From Theristus sp. LFF4_11 (Eukaryota > Nematoda > Chromadorea > Monhysterida > Xyalidae), in NCBI GenBank assembly GCA_030248135.1, contig JASANC010002375.1:83230-147229 (forward strand): a stretch of DNA of 64,000 nucleotides, written 5' to 3'. Each line of letters begins with the position of its first letter. The first letter of the stretch is position 1. The notes beneath the pieces were generated by a model. That model worked only from the letters and a program-made list of their open reading frames with translations. It was not told the DNA's origin and did no database searches. Made by a program: the position numbers and the translations under genes. This document shows positions 1 to 11,095 of this stretch, piece by piece.

Positions 1-115
1 GTGATCGAAGATGTAATCTCTGTTTTGGTAGTATTACGTCACTATTTGCTCGAAATGCAGCGAATGTAAGTTTCTTTTGTCGAAAAAAGAAGAGGGCGTC
101 CATGTGCAACCGAAA

Positions 116-546
116 TACCGTATTATCTCTAATAAACCCCCATGGGGGTTTATTTCTTCAGCGACTTCTGGGGGTGGGGGTTTATTTTTGGGGGGGGGGG
201 GGTTATTTACAAACAAATTCTAGGGGTGGGGGTTTGTTGAAAAATGGCAAAAATACCTTGCATGGCAGGCAAGAAACTTCTACTTTTCACAGAGATTTCC
301 TTTTGTAACAGCCTTTTGTAATGAAATTACCACTAACTCATCCCTTTGGGGCCTTTGGTAGCACAATTTCACCAATGTCACTGCATTCAGCCACTGAATT
401 CGCTAGGTATGTGTTTCAAACAGGTTTCTAATAAACCCCCATGGGGGTTTATTTTTAGGGGGGGATTATTTGGAAACTTGTCGAGGGGGCGGGGGTTTAT
501 TTTTGGGGGGGTTAATTTTGGGGGGGTTAATAGAGGTAATACGGTA
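116..546. mobile_element. MITE family A, copy 1 (G-rich, TACCGTATTA ends)
   Basis: The element begins TACCGTATTATCTCTAATAA and ends with the inverse, TTAATAGAGGTAATACGGTA. Each end carries a short CCCCCATGGGGG hairpin or G-run block. The middle (about 240-430) is a unique core shared with copies 2 and 3, including a GGGGCCTTTGGTAGCACAAT stretch. Flanking TA dinucleotides suggest a TA target, as in Tc1/mariner-type elements. It has no coding capacity, so it is non-autonomous. The reading frames through its G-runs give only proline- or glycine-rich artefacts. Confidence 0.8.
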
Positions 547-2449
547 ATGAATAAACGGCGCAAAAATATGGCTCTTATGTACTTGTATCCGTGTGCCACA
601 TCAGAGATTTGAAAATAGTTACGAAGCAAAAAAGTTTCTCACTGCTTACACAAGGCCATATTCCTCCTTTTATGTGCGTCTCCCGCATTTTTAGATAATA
701 TTCTGACTTTTACATAAGTCCCAAAAATCGGACATAGTTCAGAATGCGTTGTACATATTCTTCCGAACTTCCCATTCGGCATCAGCCCACCGAATTTTTA
801 TCCATTTTTCGTTTTGGAGAGATGTCGCCAGCTTCCATAGCCGATTTACCCAAAATCGTCAGGATTAAGTATCTAAAATTGCTCACATAAGAATATGAAT
901 CTAACCCAGAATCCGTGATCAGCGCATTGAATTACCCTGGACTACACAGGTCTCCTGTTTTTTTTGTTTTAGACCGACTTCACCAATTTCCGCGGGCGAT
1001 TCGCCCGAAATCGTCACAGTCATTATCCTAGCATACACACACACAGAAACTAACCAGAAATTCGTGATCAGCGCATTGAATTACTCTGGACTACACAATT
1101 TTCTTATTTTTTGTTTTTTGCCCCGATTTCGCCAATCTCCACGGCCGATTCGCCTAAAATCGTAACGATTCAATATCTAGAGTTGCTTACATTAGAAAAC
1201 TAACCTAAAATTCGTGATCAGCGCATTGAATTACCCTGAACTACACCATTTTCTTATTTTTTGTTTCTGGGCCGATTTCGCCAATTTCCACGGTCGATTC
1301 GCCCGAAGTCATCACGATTCGGTATCTAGAGTTGCTCACATAAGAAAACTAACCGAAAATTCGTGATCAGCGCACCGAAGAACCTCGGAATACATTATTT
1401 TCTCATTTCTTATTTTTGGACCGATTTCGCCAATTTTCACGGCCGATTCGCCCGAAGTCGTAACGACTTTGGTTATTTAGCTGGTATTTGTTTAACTTAG
1501 GTTTGTTTAAACTAACTATATGTTTGAATTTGAGCTCTTTAGCTGTTCTTAGTTTTAAAACGGTTTTGCAAACTTGTTTCCTGATGTGAAACTGTCACTG
1601 TTATGGTCAAAAACATGGATATTGATGCGATCAACTGGAAAAAATACCCATTTTTCGGCATTTTCTTCACATTTTTCAACAAATGAAGATCGAATTCAAA
1701 CTCTGCGTAGTTTTTTACCTCAGGAAACGTTGTTGGTTTGTCAAATGACGTTTTCTTGCACACGCTGAAATTGCAAACGTACGTTAAAATGCGCATTTTC
1801 TGTCATTTTGTGCGAAAAGGCTAAATTTTGAGCCTTGGGGAGCATCGTAGAAAAAAATAAATGCGAAATTTGAAAAATTTAGCAAATTTTAACTTAGAAA
1901 ATGTTTTTATCATAACAGTCAGAATTTTCAAAGTATCACTGAAACTGCGAACACATTTTATGACATAGCCGAAAAAAAGGGGTCCACAAGAATAACGTTT
2001 TTCTCGTTCAGAATCCATCTTATGCGCACACAGCGTGTGTAAAACATTACCACGAAAAAATTTCTAGTGCACACAGCATACCTGTGGACTATCTACCTGT
2101 GTGCAGCGGAAAAAATTCTCAACTCCTTTTATGTTCACAATGCGAGGCAAACTAATTTTGGAATTTACGCGCGAGCGACTGACGGGCCATATTATGTCTC
2201 ATCCGCTGTCCGCTGCGCTCCGCTTCGCTCGCGAATGGACATGATATTCGATTGTGTGTTCCGTAAAATTCAAAAAATTTTAAAAATTTGTAGTGTTGGT
2301 TTGGGTTTGGGGTTTGGGGGGTACCAACAGGGTTGAAATGAAAAAGTGGGGGGTGAGTGGGAGGGGGGTATAGAAGGGGGGGGGGTAAGGGGGGAAGGGA
2401 TGTTGGGGGGGAGATGATAAAGAGATAATATTTGTGGGGGGGAAAGGGG
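547..2449. other. Spacer upstream of the cluster; no gene seen
   Basis: Apart from the roughly 147-bp tandem repeat listed separately, this stretch is AT-rich and has no reading frame with family similarity or credible splice structure. A purine/G-rich low-complexity run (about 2296-2445) lies immediately before the start codon of gene 1. Confidence 0.5.
770..1480. repeat. Tandem repeat of about 147 bp, roughly 4-5 units
   Basis: The phrase CGTGATCAGCGCA recurs near 915, 1064, 1214 and 1362, a period close to 147-150 bp. Each unit also carries a GACCGATTTCGCCAATTTCC-like block followed by GCGATTCGCCCGAAATCGT. Units are diverged by point changes and small indels. It looks like a short satellite block and has no coding signal. 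Confidence 0.75.
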
Positions 2450-4450
2450 ATGGAGCGCCCGAAACGGCGCTACATTCGCACGCCGCCGCGGAACAACTGT
2501 TTCTTCCGACGCGGCAATTTCGGAGCGGCCGAATTCCGTGAGGTGGTGACGAAGACCGGCAAAAAGAAGCAGCTGCTCTACGTGACCAGTCCCGATGGCA
2601 CGCACGAATTCTCGTACTCAAAGTTCGTGTGTTTGTTCGATCATGATGCTTCTTCGTTGTTTGTTTTTTGTGATGGGTCGACTGGAGGATTTTTATCGGA
2701 CGGATGGCGAATGTTTGTGGGGTGAAACGGCACGACATAACCCGTCGGTTTTCTTTCGCCTTTTTCTAAAGTTTCTTGAGTTCTTAAGAAGAAGACACAC
2801 CAGTTTCTCAAGTTGAAAGTTGACATTGCTTTAGGGATGCCCCGGAAAGCCTAGATGCCCTTCAGAGAGAGAAAAAGGATGCCTGGAGCTGGCGAATTAG
2901 GTGAGCTCACGTGTCAGCAAACAAAAAACGCATTTCATTTTCAGACAGTGCGTGAACGACGACGGCACCACGCACTACGTTTGCACGCCATGCAAATGGG
3001 CGCACAGACAGGCGCGCAAAGACGGAGACGATTTGCATCGGCCGCCGATTCCAAAGTGAGATGCTGATTCGTTTGAATTTGTCCGCCGTGGAATGCGTTT
3101 GAATTCACAATTTAAACGATAAAATGGTCATCATCTTCATCATTCTTCAAAAACTGCTTTGTGACTGGCTATCTTTGACCTTTGGTTACTGGTTACCTTG
3201 GTTTCAATATTTGCGGCCCAGTAAAAAAGTCCTAGTCTGACAACTGCACTCGGCTAACGTAAGGTGATGTTGCACAGACCGTGAAACATTACTTTACTTC
3301 ACAAAGGCCTTAGACCAGGATTTTTTATGCAGCCAACGAAAGGTAAAGCTGGCACGTCCGACGTGCAGCAAACAACAAATGCGCTTTGCCTACATTACTA
3401 AACCAAAGCCAAGTTTACAGTCTGTTTTGTTGTTCAGTTCGGTTTCAATGAAGTCGTTGTAGGTTCCTAATCCTAAGCCCAATCCTAATCCTAATGAAGT
3501 CGTTGTGGGTTCCTAATCCTAAACCTAATCCTAATCCTAAGTGAAGCCTTTTTAACAAAGTGAAAGTGCCTTGATTGACAGCTTTGTTGAAGGGGTGAAA
3601 CATTGGGATCAGGGATCAGCTCCAGCTCCGGTTTAGCTTTGTAGTTTTACGAACAAATGCTGTGATGCTGTCTGCGCATCATTCACGAACAGAAAATTGC
3701 TTCAGAGCCCGGGTCACCCCTGAGGGGTATCACCGCATCGACCCGCATGGTCAGCCTCATTACTGCGTCGAGTGGCAGGAGAAGAAATACTACAAGCCGT
3801 CGGATTCGGCTCTCGCTGAACAAGACGAGGAGGCGCGAAACTTGCCAGTGGGCAAACGGAAACGCCGCGCGCGGGTCACAGCTGCGATCGAGTTGAACTA
3901 TCACGACGACGACGACGATGACGATGGAATGTTGGCAGGCAGCAGCAGCCGCAAATACTTCAAGCACAATGGATTCGCGTTCGACTCGACGAAACGCAAG
4001 GTGGCGGCGACGGAAGAGACGGAACAGTTGAAGCAGACGATACTGCGCGAGCAACTGGCGCTGCTGAGGGACGAACGACGGACGCAGACGTTGAAGCAAC
4101 GGCTGATTGTGAACCAGAATAAACTGGTCGAGTTGCAGAAGGTGATACACAGGAAACAGTTGAAGACGATGGGCGAGCAGATCGTTGACAGTGCGGAGGA
4201 GGACGAGGAAGAGGTGGAGGAGACTCACGAGCAAGTGGACGAAAGGGTTGAAGAGACTCATGACGAAGAGAAGGAGTTGCAGGAATCGAGTGTGACGGAT
4301 GGTGAGACAATTGACGATCTTCAGTCAAACAGTGGCGAACGGGAAAATTGTCTGAATTCGATTTCGGCTGATGGACATTCAGTACAAGAAGCAGCAGTTG
4401 AACTTGAATCTGACGAACGGGCCAACAGCACTGGAGGCGCAGCTCCATGA
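2450..4450 (+). CDS. Cluster gene 1: CxxC-HxC module plus coiled-coil protein
   Basis: Three exons fit: 2450-2622, 2945-3055 and 3706-4450, all with GT/AG borders and matching phases, giving about 342 residues. Residues about 20-60 hold the NFGAAEFREVVTKTG and SPDGTHEFSYSK blocks. The second exon gives HYVCTPCKWAH, and the third opens with VTPEGYHRIDPHGQPHYC. Together they make a C-x2-C-x38-H-x-C pattern typical of a zinc site. An acidic run (HDDDDDDD) follows, then RKYFKHNGFAFDSTKRK, a long coiled coil (TEQLKQTILREQLALLRDER) and a glutamate-rich tail. Gene 2 has an intron between the HYC block and the coil that is absent here. The family is not one I can name. FLYWCH is the nearest resemblance (aromatic spacing before the cysteines), but the cysteine spacing differs. 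A nuclear DNA-binding role is inferred. Confidence 0.75.
3460..3545. repeat. CCTAAT minisatellite
   Basis: Within intron 2 of gene 1, the hexamer CCTAAT(C) repeats about ten times in two blocks, separated by a duplicated GAAGTCGTTGTGGGTT. It resembles degenerate telomere-type sequence but is short and irregular. Confidence 0.6.
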
Positions 4451-5098
4451 TAGTTGAACGATCGGAGGAGGTTTTTTGTACACTCGGTTGGTTTTTTGTA
4501 CACTCGGTTGGTACTTTTGGTTGTGATCGTTTTGCAGTTGCAAACAACCACACCGGCAACGCACTCAAAAGCGCAGCGTGATATCGGTGTGTTCGTTTCT
4601 TGTAGTCAAGTTTGTTGCCTCATGAAGCACTGAAATTTTAAAAATTGTGTGTTGTTGAGTACAGCGCACGTCTTCAGCCTCTATTTTTGCGCTACACCGC
4701 TTGATTTGTGTTCTTGGTTGCTTTGCTCAGCACTTTGCACAAGATTTGTTCGCTCGGTATCTTGTCATGTTGGTTCAGTTCTTCTCAACTTCAAGATTCT
4801 ATCGTGGAATGGCTGCGAACTCCCACAATTGTATTGAATGTTGCGTTGTGAAATGTTGAAATAATCGTCAACGTGTTGTTGCCGATGGACATTCCACAAA
4901 AAAAGTTATAGATACTTTCACAATAAAACGTACTTCAGCATTGGTTTTGGCAGTGAGTGTTTACGCGATATGGTTGATAAGTGGAACTCATCCGTGATGG
5001 ACTACCTTCACTCACTTACTTGCTTACTTTATTTGCTCTCATCTTTCAATTGCAACTTATTCACAAAAAAACTAACAACACCGCCAAGCAGCACAACA
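4451..5098. other. Spacer between genes 1 and 2
   Basis: This contains a perfect 22-bp direct duplication at about 4469-4512 (GTTTTTTGTACACTCGGTTG core) and an AATAAA at about 4922 that could serve as the poly(A) signal of gene 1. No gene is seen. Confidence 0.4.
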
Positions 5099-7703
5099 AT
5101 GACGGATGGCGTTGAGACGCAAAAACGACCGTTCGTCCGTCAGTATCACCGCAACAACCACCGACACGGCAATTTCGGACCGGCGGAGTTTCGCGAGATC
5201 GTGACGAAAACCGGCAAGCAGAAATCGGTGCTCTATGTCACCAGTCCCGATGGCTTCGAATTCTCTTACTCAAAGTTGGTGCTTGGAAATTTAGGCGATG
5301 TTTTTAGCCACGGCTAACCCAGGAAGGCGAACAGAACGCCGTTGAATAGGGTGCCGTTCGAGTTTTCTCTGTTATTAAGTGCCTATACACCCCCTCGGCG
5401 GGGCTCGATCCCCCGGACGCACAGGCAATAATTGTCTAACGCGCTACCACCAGGCCACGAGCGGTGACATCGTTTCAACAGTGTCTGGCACTGGGGATCG
5501 TTTTGTATACCGTATTACCTCTAATAAACCCCCATGGGGGTTTATTTCTTCAGCGACTTCTGGGGGTGGGGGTTTATTTTTGGGGGGGGGATTATTTTTG
5601 GGGGGGGGGTTTATTTGGAAACCATTTTTAGGGGTGGGCGAAATGGCAAAAATACCTTCCATGGCAGGAAGGAAGTCGCAGAAACTTCTACTATGCACAG
5701 AGAGTTCCTCTTTTTTGTAATGAAATTACCACTAACTCATCCCTTTGGGGCCTTTGGTAGCACAATTTCACCAATGTCACTGCATTCAGCCACTGAATTC
5801 GCTAGGATGTGTCAAAGGTTTCTAATAAACCCCCACGGGGGTTTAATTTTTGGGGGGGATTATTTGGAAACTTGTCGAGGGGGTGGGGGTTTATTTTTGG
5901 GGGGGGGGTTAATTTTGGGGGGGGGGGGTTTAATAGAGGTAATACGGTAAGTGCCACTTGTCTGGGCATTAAAATTTTGAATTTGTCAAAGCACATCACA
6001 ATAAAACCTGTCCAATCAGTAACCCGGAACAAGAAAACGCCACCATAAAAATCGACCGCAGGCAGAGCGTCAACGACGACGGCACCACGCACTACATCTG
6101 CACACCGTGCAAATGGGCGCACAGACAGGCGCGCATGCACGGCGACGACATACTGAGACCGCCGATCCCAAAGTAACACGGCGCTGTTTGCTTGCTTGGA
6201 AGCGTCTTGCTTGCGATCGGTTGGAATTGTGGAGAACTGGTTGTTGTTGCATTTGAAAACTGGGTGAGCATATCAGTGGCCAGTGAAAGGCCTCTTCTGA
6301 GAACATTGTGCATGCAGGCGCAAACATACAGTCGAACGCTAAATTATAGGGAATCAGCTGATTGGTTGGTGATCACGTGCATGCATACTTTCTGTGCAGG
6401 CATTTCTGTGGGGAGTAAGAGTTCGACAGTACACCCATGAGGCTGCGATACCAGAGCAGCTCGTGTGTTTGTCTCTGTGTGTGTGTGTTGTGACTGTGTT
6501 TGTAACTGAGTAGAATGTCGTCAGACCAGGATTTTATGTAGCCAATGAAGAAAGTTTGCAACAATACTACTGTGCACAATTGCAAAAATGGAAACTCAAT
6601 TCAGAGTGAAAGTTAGCCCCGAGGGCTATCATCTTATCGATCCGCATGGTCAACCTCATTACTGCGTCGAGTGGCAAGAGAAGAAATACTATAAGCCGTC
6701 CGATCCGTTTCTCGCTCAACAAGAAGAGGAGGAGAGAATTATGGTCGGTAACAACGTTTTTATTGTGTTTTTTTGTTTCGACAAAGTAGAATAATGTTTA
6801 GAAAGCTTGTTCGGAATAGTTGAGGTCCGTTTAAACCGGACGTATGCTGACGTACGCCGACGTTCGTCAGGTATGAACGGCAGTATGGAATAACACGGGA
6901 CCTAAAATGACGTGCCGTATGCGCACACGTCCGGTTTTGCAGCGAACTTCATGCACTGTTGGGGTATTGCGGTTATTAGGTGCCTCGACATTCGATCTGC
7001 CTCGGTGCAGTATTAGGTGCTTAATGTTTGTTTTGTGAGGTTCTCGGGTTGTATGAATGGGCACGCGTCGAAGCTGCGAACCCAGTGTTCAGTCAAATCG
7101 CACTCGGAATTCGGTGGGATGATCCACCTTCAGATGTTCAGAGTGAATGAACGACAGAAAAAAGCATTTTTTTTCCAGCTGCGAGAAGAGAAACGTCGCT
7201 CGCAAGTGACAGCTGCGATCGAGTCGAACTATCACGATGATGATGATGACGATGGAATGTTGGCAGGCAGCAGCAGCCGGAAATACTTCAAGCACAACGG
7301 ATTCGCGTACGACTCGACGAAACGCAAGGTGGCGGCGACGGAAGAGACGGAACAGTTGAAGCAGACGATACTGCGCGAGCAACTGGCGCTGCTGAGGGAC
7401 GAACGACGGACGCAGACGTTGAAGCAACGGCTGATTGTGAACCGGAATAAACTGGTCGAGTTGCAGAAGGTGATACACAGGAAACAGTTGAAGACGATGG
7501 GCGAGCAGATCGTTGACAGTGCGGAGGAGGACGAGGAAGAGGTGGAGGAGACTCACGAGCAAGTGGACGAAAGGGTCGAAGAGACTCATGACGAAGAGAA
7601 GGAGTTGCAGGAATCGAGTGGAACGATTGAAGCAACAGACGACGTTCAACCAAGCTGCGCACAGCCAGCGAATTTGAATTCCATTTTGGCAGATGGATTG
7701 TGA
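5099..7703 (+). CDS. Cluster gene 2: CxxC-HxC module plus coiled-coil protein
   Basis: Four exons: 5099-5274, 6062-6172, 6605-6743 and 7179-7703, about 316 residues. The architecture matches gene 1: NFGPAEFREIVTKTG, SPDGFEFSYSK, HYICTPCKWAH, VSPEGYHLIDPHGQPHYC, aspartate run, RKYFKHNGFAYDSTKRK, then the coiled coil and acidic tail. An extra phase-0 intron (6744-7178) separates the module from the coil. Upstream in-frame codons to 4970 exist, but the ATG at 5099 gives the N-terminus aligned with paralogues. The last exon is almost base-for-base identical to that of gene 1 over several hundred bases, whereas exons 1 and 2 differ more. Intron 1 carries a SINE and a family-A MITE. Confidence 0.78.
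5293..5461 (-). mobile_element. tRNA-derived SINE, copy 1
   Basis: Read on the - strand, a TGGCCTGGTGGTAGCGCGTT A-box-like segment is followed by a GGGGATCGAGCCCC B-box-like segment. The common body comes next (GGCACTTAAT..., AGAGAAAACTCGA..., GGCGTTCTGT...), and the end is GCTAAAAACATCGCCTAAA-like. The tRNA-like head plus shared non-tRNA body is the layout of a Pol III SINE. It lies in intron 1 of gene 2. Confidence 0.75.
5508..5949. mobile_element. MITE family A, copy 2
   Basis: TACCGTATTACCTCTAATAA at the left and TTTAATAGAGGTAATACGGTA at the right form inverted ends. The core matches copy 1 closely (TGGCAAAAATACCTTCCATG and the GGCCTTTGGTAGCACAATTT block). It sits wholly inside intron 1 of gene 2, next to the SINE. 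Confidence 0.85.
6330..6438. mobile_element. MITE family B, partial copy
   Basis: It starts ACAGTCGAACGCTAAATTAT, then AATCAGCTGATTGGTTGGTG and ATCACGTGCATGCAT. The right arm is truncated, with only GAGTTCGACAGTA remaining. It lies in intron 2 of gene 2. Confidence 0.7.
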
Positions 7704-8065
7704 GTCTGATTCGATTGTCAATCCACAGTTATTTATTGATACAAATGTATTTTTTCTTGTCTACCGTATGTGATCATGTTAAGTTGTCAGATGCATTTAA
7801 ATGTTCTTTTTGATCTTGAAATCTTGCTTGTGTTTTGCTGTGCCATTCCATGGTTCTTTTGTGAAAATTACAGATAAATTAAAGTAATGTCGTTGGTTGG
7901 TGATTGTTGAATCAGTTGAAAGATGGTTGTTATATCCATCCATGCTATTCGAAACACAACTTTTCGAAGCTTAACGTAGCTTATCGATGGCTTAACTTAA
8001 CAACTCAAAAGTCTCTGAACGCCATATTTCGCGCCATAAACCCCCACGGTACCAGCGCACCCAAA

Positions 8066-11000
8066 ATGTCCGCCGTGCGCGAGGTGTTCAAGAAGCTGGG
8101 CAACTTCGGCCCGGCCATGTTCTGCGAGGAGGTCGCACGCACCGGCCGGCAGCGACTGTCGCTGCACGTGATCAGTGCCGACGGCGTCTACGACTTCACC
8201 TATTCAAAGTTGGTTGCGCTCTTTTTTCGTACATTGCGGTTTCGCTGTTTCGTTCTTGTACTGCGATGCCCAGAACTGAACGCATTTCATACTATCTCAC
8301 GTGAGACGATGGACACTGACTTCGCGTTGGTTATGTTTCTAAGAGCTGAACTGCATAAGCACCTTTTGTTGTCGTTGGTTGATTTTTAGGAATTGTGTTG
8401 TTGTCAAAATCAGCAAATTCCGTCTCACGGAGTATTTCCGTCGCTGTTTTTAATTCAATTTGTTCAGGTGCATTCATGAAGCGGTATTTGGTGACCGCGT
8501 AGCTAACACGTTTTAACACAGCTACGCGTCACTGCATATTGTTTCATGAATGCCGCTTTATTCGCAGATCGAATGTTAGTGAAGCAGACGGCTCAACGAT
8601 GTACGTGTGTTCAGCGTGTAAACGCCTGTACCAGAAAATGCTGCACACCACCACGCAGCGCCCACCGGTATCCGTGCACAGGTACGATCGAAACCCTAAA
8701 TTGTAGGTAATCGGCTGATTGGTTGGTGATCACGTGCATGCATGCGTTCTGTGCAAACCCCAAACTCCGCCCCCACAGCAATTTCTGCACAGAACGCATG
8801 CATCATTCATGCACGCGTTCGTTGATCATATTTAATTTCAGACCATTAAAGATGATATTTAATATTCAAATATTTATTAAATGTTAAACAATTAAATAAA
8901 CATTAAACATTTAACCGTTGCACGTTGTCTGAGAATTTCAATTCGAAATCTTCGAAACTCTCACTGCAGAGTGAGAGTGAGCAAAGACGGCTATCACTTG
9001 ATTGACCCGCACGAGCAGCCGCACTATTGCGTGTATCACGAGGAGCAGAAACGTTTGAAGCAGTCGATGCCGTTATTCGCTGAACTGGACGCAGAGGACA
9101 GCTTGATGGTGAGCCAAACGTGGCCCAACGGTGCTTTGTGAGCAGTGTACTCAATCTTCGCTCAGTTGTTGAAGCAGTTTAGTAGTCCAGTAGCGCTACA
9201 CCACTGAGTGCCTGGAGAAATTCATGCCTCCTCAGCTGAATGAATTGAAGACAGCACACATTTCAGTTTATTTACAACCAGTTGAACCGCAGACGTCGGT
9301 GCAACAGTTCACATGAAAACTGTCGTGATTTCAAGATTTCATTCAGGTGCCCAGTGGTGTGGACTCGTGAGGCTTTTATAAAAACCGGCCCGTCCCGTGG
9401 TCTGTGATCTTTGCATTGCTGTGCACGTTTCAACATCCAGCCCCTGCGACGTTGAACACCGTGCAGAGGCGCTGAGCATGTGATCACGAAACTAGCGTGC
9501 CTGAAGGTCGGTAAAGCGCGTCACTGCATGAATCGGATCTCAAATAAAACGGAACTGAATCACAAATCAGCGCCGTTGTACTTGCGCCCGGCGTTTCCCA
9601 TAAACGAAATGTAAAATCGGTAAACTTTTCGCGCAACCAACTGTGTACAACGTTTCCAGTTATTCGAAGACCAACGCCACTCCGACGAGAAGCCGAATCT
9701 CGAATCAAACCACGGCATTGTCCACGAAGACCTCGACGACCACGACGACAACGACATCAACGACGTGTCGTCATCGCGCGCACGAAGCAGTAGCGCCGAA
9801 GCGCGAAAACGAAACTACAACGGATGCATGGTGGACACGCCGAAAAAACGTCGCACCGACAGCGGCGACGAGGAGACGGAGCGACTGCAACGAGCGGTGC
9901 TCCGGGAACAGTTGGAGCTGCTCAGGGAGGACCGTCGGTTGCAGGTACGGTACGGCCGGGCCGTGTGAACGTGCCGTCCGGTTTTCAGGGTGCACGGAGC
10001 GCGCGAAATTTGAGCGAAGGCAAAAAGATTCATAGGTTCAATTTTGTGACAAATTGATCGCTTCTATTTCGAAAGTAGATGTTGCTCAGGCACGAACAAA
10101 CACACAGGCACATGCATTCGGTTGTGCGCGCGCTGCTGTATGTCGTTTATGTGCCTGTGTGTTGGTGACGGTGTGTATATTTCATATAACAACAATGCTC
10201 TCAAGAAACTCGGTTCTCCCCAAAAGTCATTCCGTTCATTCTGTGTTATGCGTCAGTTTCAACTAAACTGTTACCGTACCAACATCAGGCGGAGAAACGG
10301 TTGAGCAGAATGAACACCAACACCAACGACGACGACGTTCCAGTGACAGTCTCGTCGTCGTCGTCTCCTCGGACACGCTTCAAGCACAGCGGCTTCGCCT
10401 ATGACACCACCCGGCGGCGCGTGGAGGCGTCGCACGAGACGGAGCGCCTCCAGCAGGCCGTCCTCCGCGAACAGCTCGAACTGCTGCGGGAGGAGCGACG
10501 GGCGCACGCGGAGCGACGTCGCAAACAGGCGTCGCAGCGGGAGCTCATGGCCGTGCAGAAGAGGGCGGCCGTGTTGCAGGCGCGCTTTTATGCGAAACAA
10601 TTGGAGGCGATGGGCGAGTCGGTCGAGTGGTACGGTGACGCAGCGCAGCGGGGGGCACTGTTGTTGCGCAGGACGACGACGACAACGGGTGAACCGGTGG
10701 ATGGTGGAGAGGATCGGCCAATCAGCGAGCAGGGGCGGAGCTTGACGGGTGAATCGGCTGATGGTGGAGAGGAACGTCCAATCAGCGAGAAGGGGCGGAG
10801 TTTGACGGGTGAACCGGTGGATGGTGGAGAGGAACTTCCAATCAGCGAGAAGGGGCGGAGTTTGACGGGTGAATCGGTTGATGGTGGAGAGGATCGGCCA
10901 ATCGGTGAGCAGGGGCGGAGTTTGACGGGCAGACCGGTTGATGGTGGAGAGGATCGGCCAATCAGCGAGCAGGGGCGGAGTTTGACGGACAGACCGGTGG

Positions 11001-11095
11001 ATGGTGGAGAGGCTCGGCCAATCAGCGAGCAGGGGCGGTGTTTGGATGAGGCTCATCATGATGATGATGAAGCGTCAACAGCAGCAACAACATGA
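8066..11095 (+). CDS. Cluster gene 3: CxxC-HxC module with two coil segments and a 20-residue repeat tail
   Basis: Exons: 8066-8208, 8568-8681, 8970-9108, 9660-9944 and 10289-11095, all phase-compatible, about 495 residues. The N-terminal module reads NFGPAMFCEEVARTG, ADGVYDFTYSK, YVCSACKRLYQ and VSKDGYHLIDPHEQPHYC. Exon 4 is His/Asp-rich, then basic (TPKKRRTDS), and ends inside a first coil (ETERLQRAVLREQLELLRED). Exon 5 encodes a second copy of the whole tail (RFKHSGFAYDTTRRR, ETERLQQAVLREQLELLREER), followed by six 20-residue repeats (TGEPVDGGEDRPISEQGRSL type) and a His/Asp-rich end. Exons 3, 4 and 5 all join in phase 0. Exons 4 and 5 could therefore be alternative last segments, although exon 4 shows no stop of its own before its donor. 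Confidence 0.7.
8470..8556. mobile_element. MITE family F, short palindromic copy
   Basis: The left arm CATTCATGAAGCGGTATTTG, with GTAGCTAACACG, mirrors the right arm CACAGCTACG...GTTTCATGAATG. It is a short near-perfect palindrome in intron 1 of gene 3, just before the acceptor of exon 2. Confidence 0.7.
8690..8822. mobile_element. MITE family B, copy
   Basis: The left arm has CTAAATTGTAGGTAATCGGC, TGATTGGTTGGTGATCACGTG and GCATGCGTTCTGTGCA. The right arm is the inverse (TGCACAGAACGCATGCAT). It lies in intron 2 of gene 3. The outer end of the right arm is lost. Confidence 0.7.
10685..11044 (+). repeat. Six 60-bp in-frame tandem repeats in gene 3
   Basis: Each unit is exactly 60 bp and starts ACGGGTGAA or a variant. 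It encodes a T-G-[ER]-[PS]-V-D-G-G-E-x-R-P-I-S-E-[QK]-G-R-S-L unit. Units differ by a few substitutions and keep the frame, which suggests a recent expansion within the coding exon. The repeat is acidic and glycine-rich and probably disordered. Confidence 0.92.

Noticed and set aside
2270..2738. Proline-rich open frames on the - strand near the start of gene 1
   Set aside because: They arise from the purine-rich tract read backwards and overlap the well-supported first exon of gene 1 on the other strand.
3460..3545. Interstitial telomere
   Set aside because: The CCTAAT units are few, irregular and mixed with other sequence, and the expected nematode-type TTAGGC repeat is not clearly matched.
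3683..4568. Long - strand frames opposite the coil exons of genes 1, 2, 3 and 7
   Set aside because: They mirror Glu/Gln/Arg-rich coding exons; their composition (Leu/Val/Arg or Ser/Pro) is just the complement, and no paralogue shows independent conservation in that frame.
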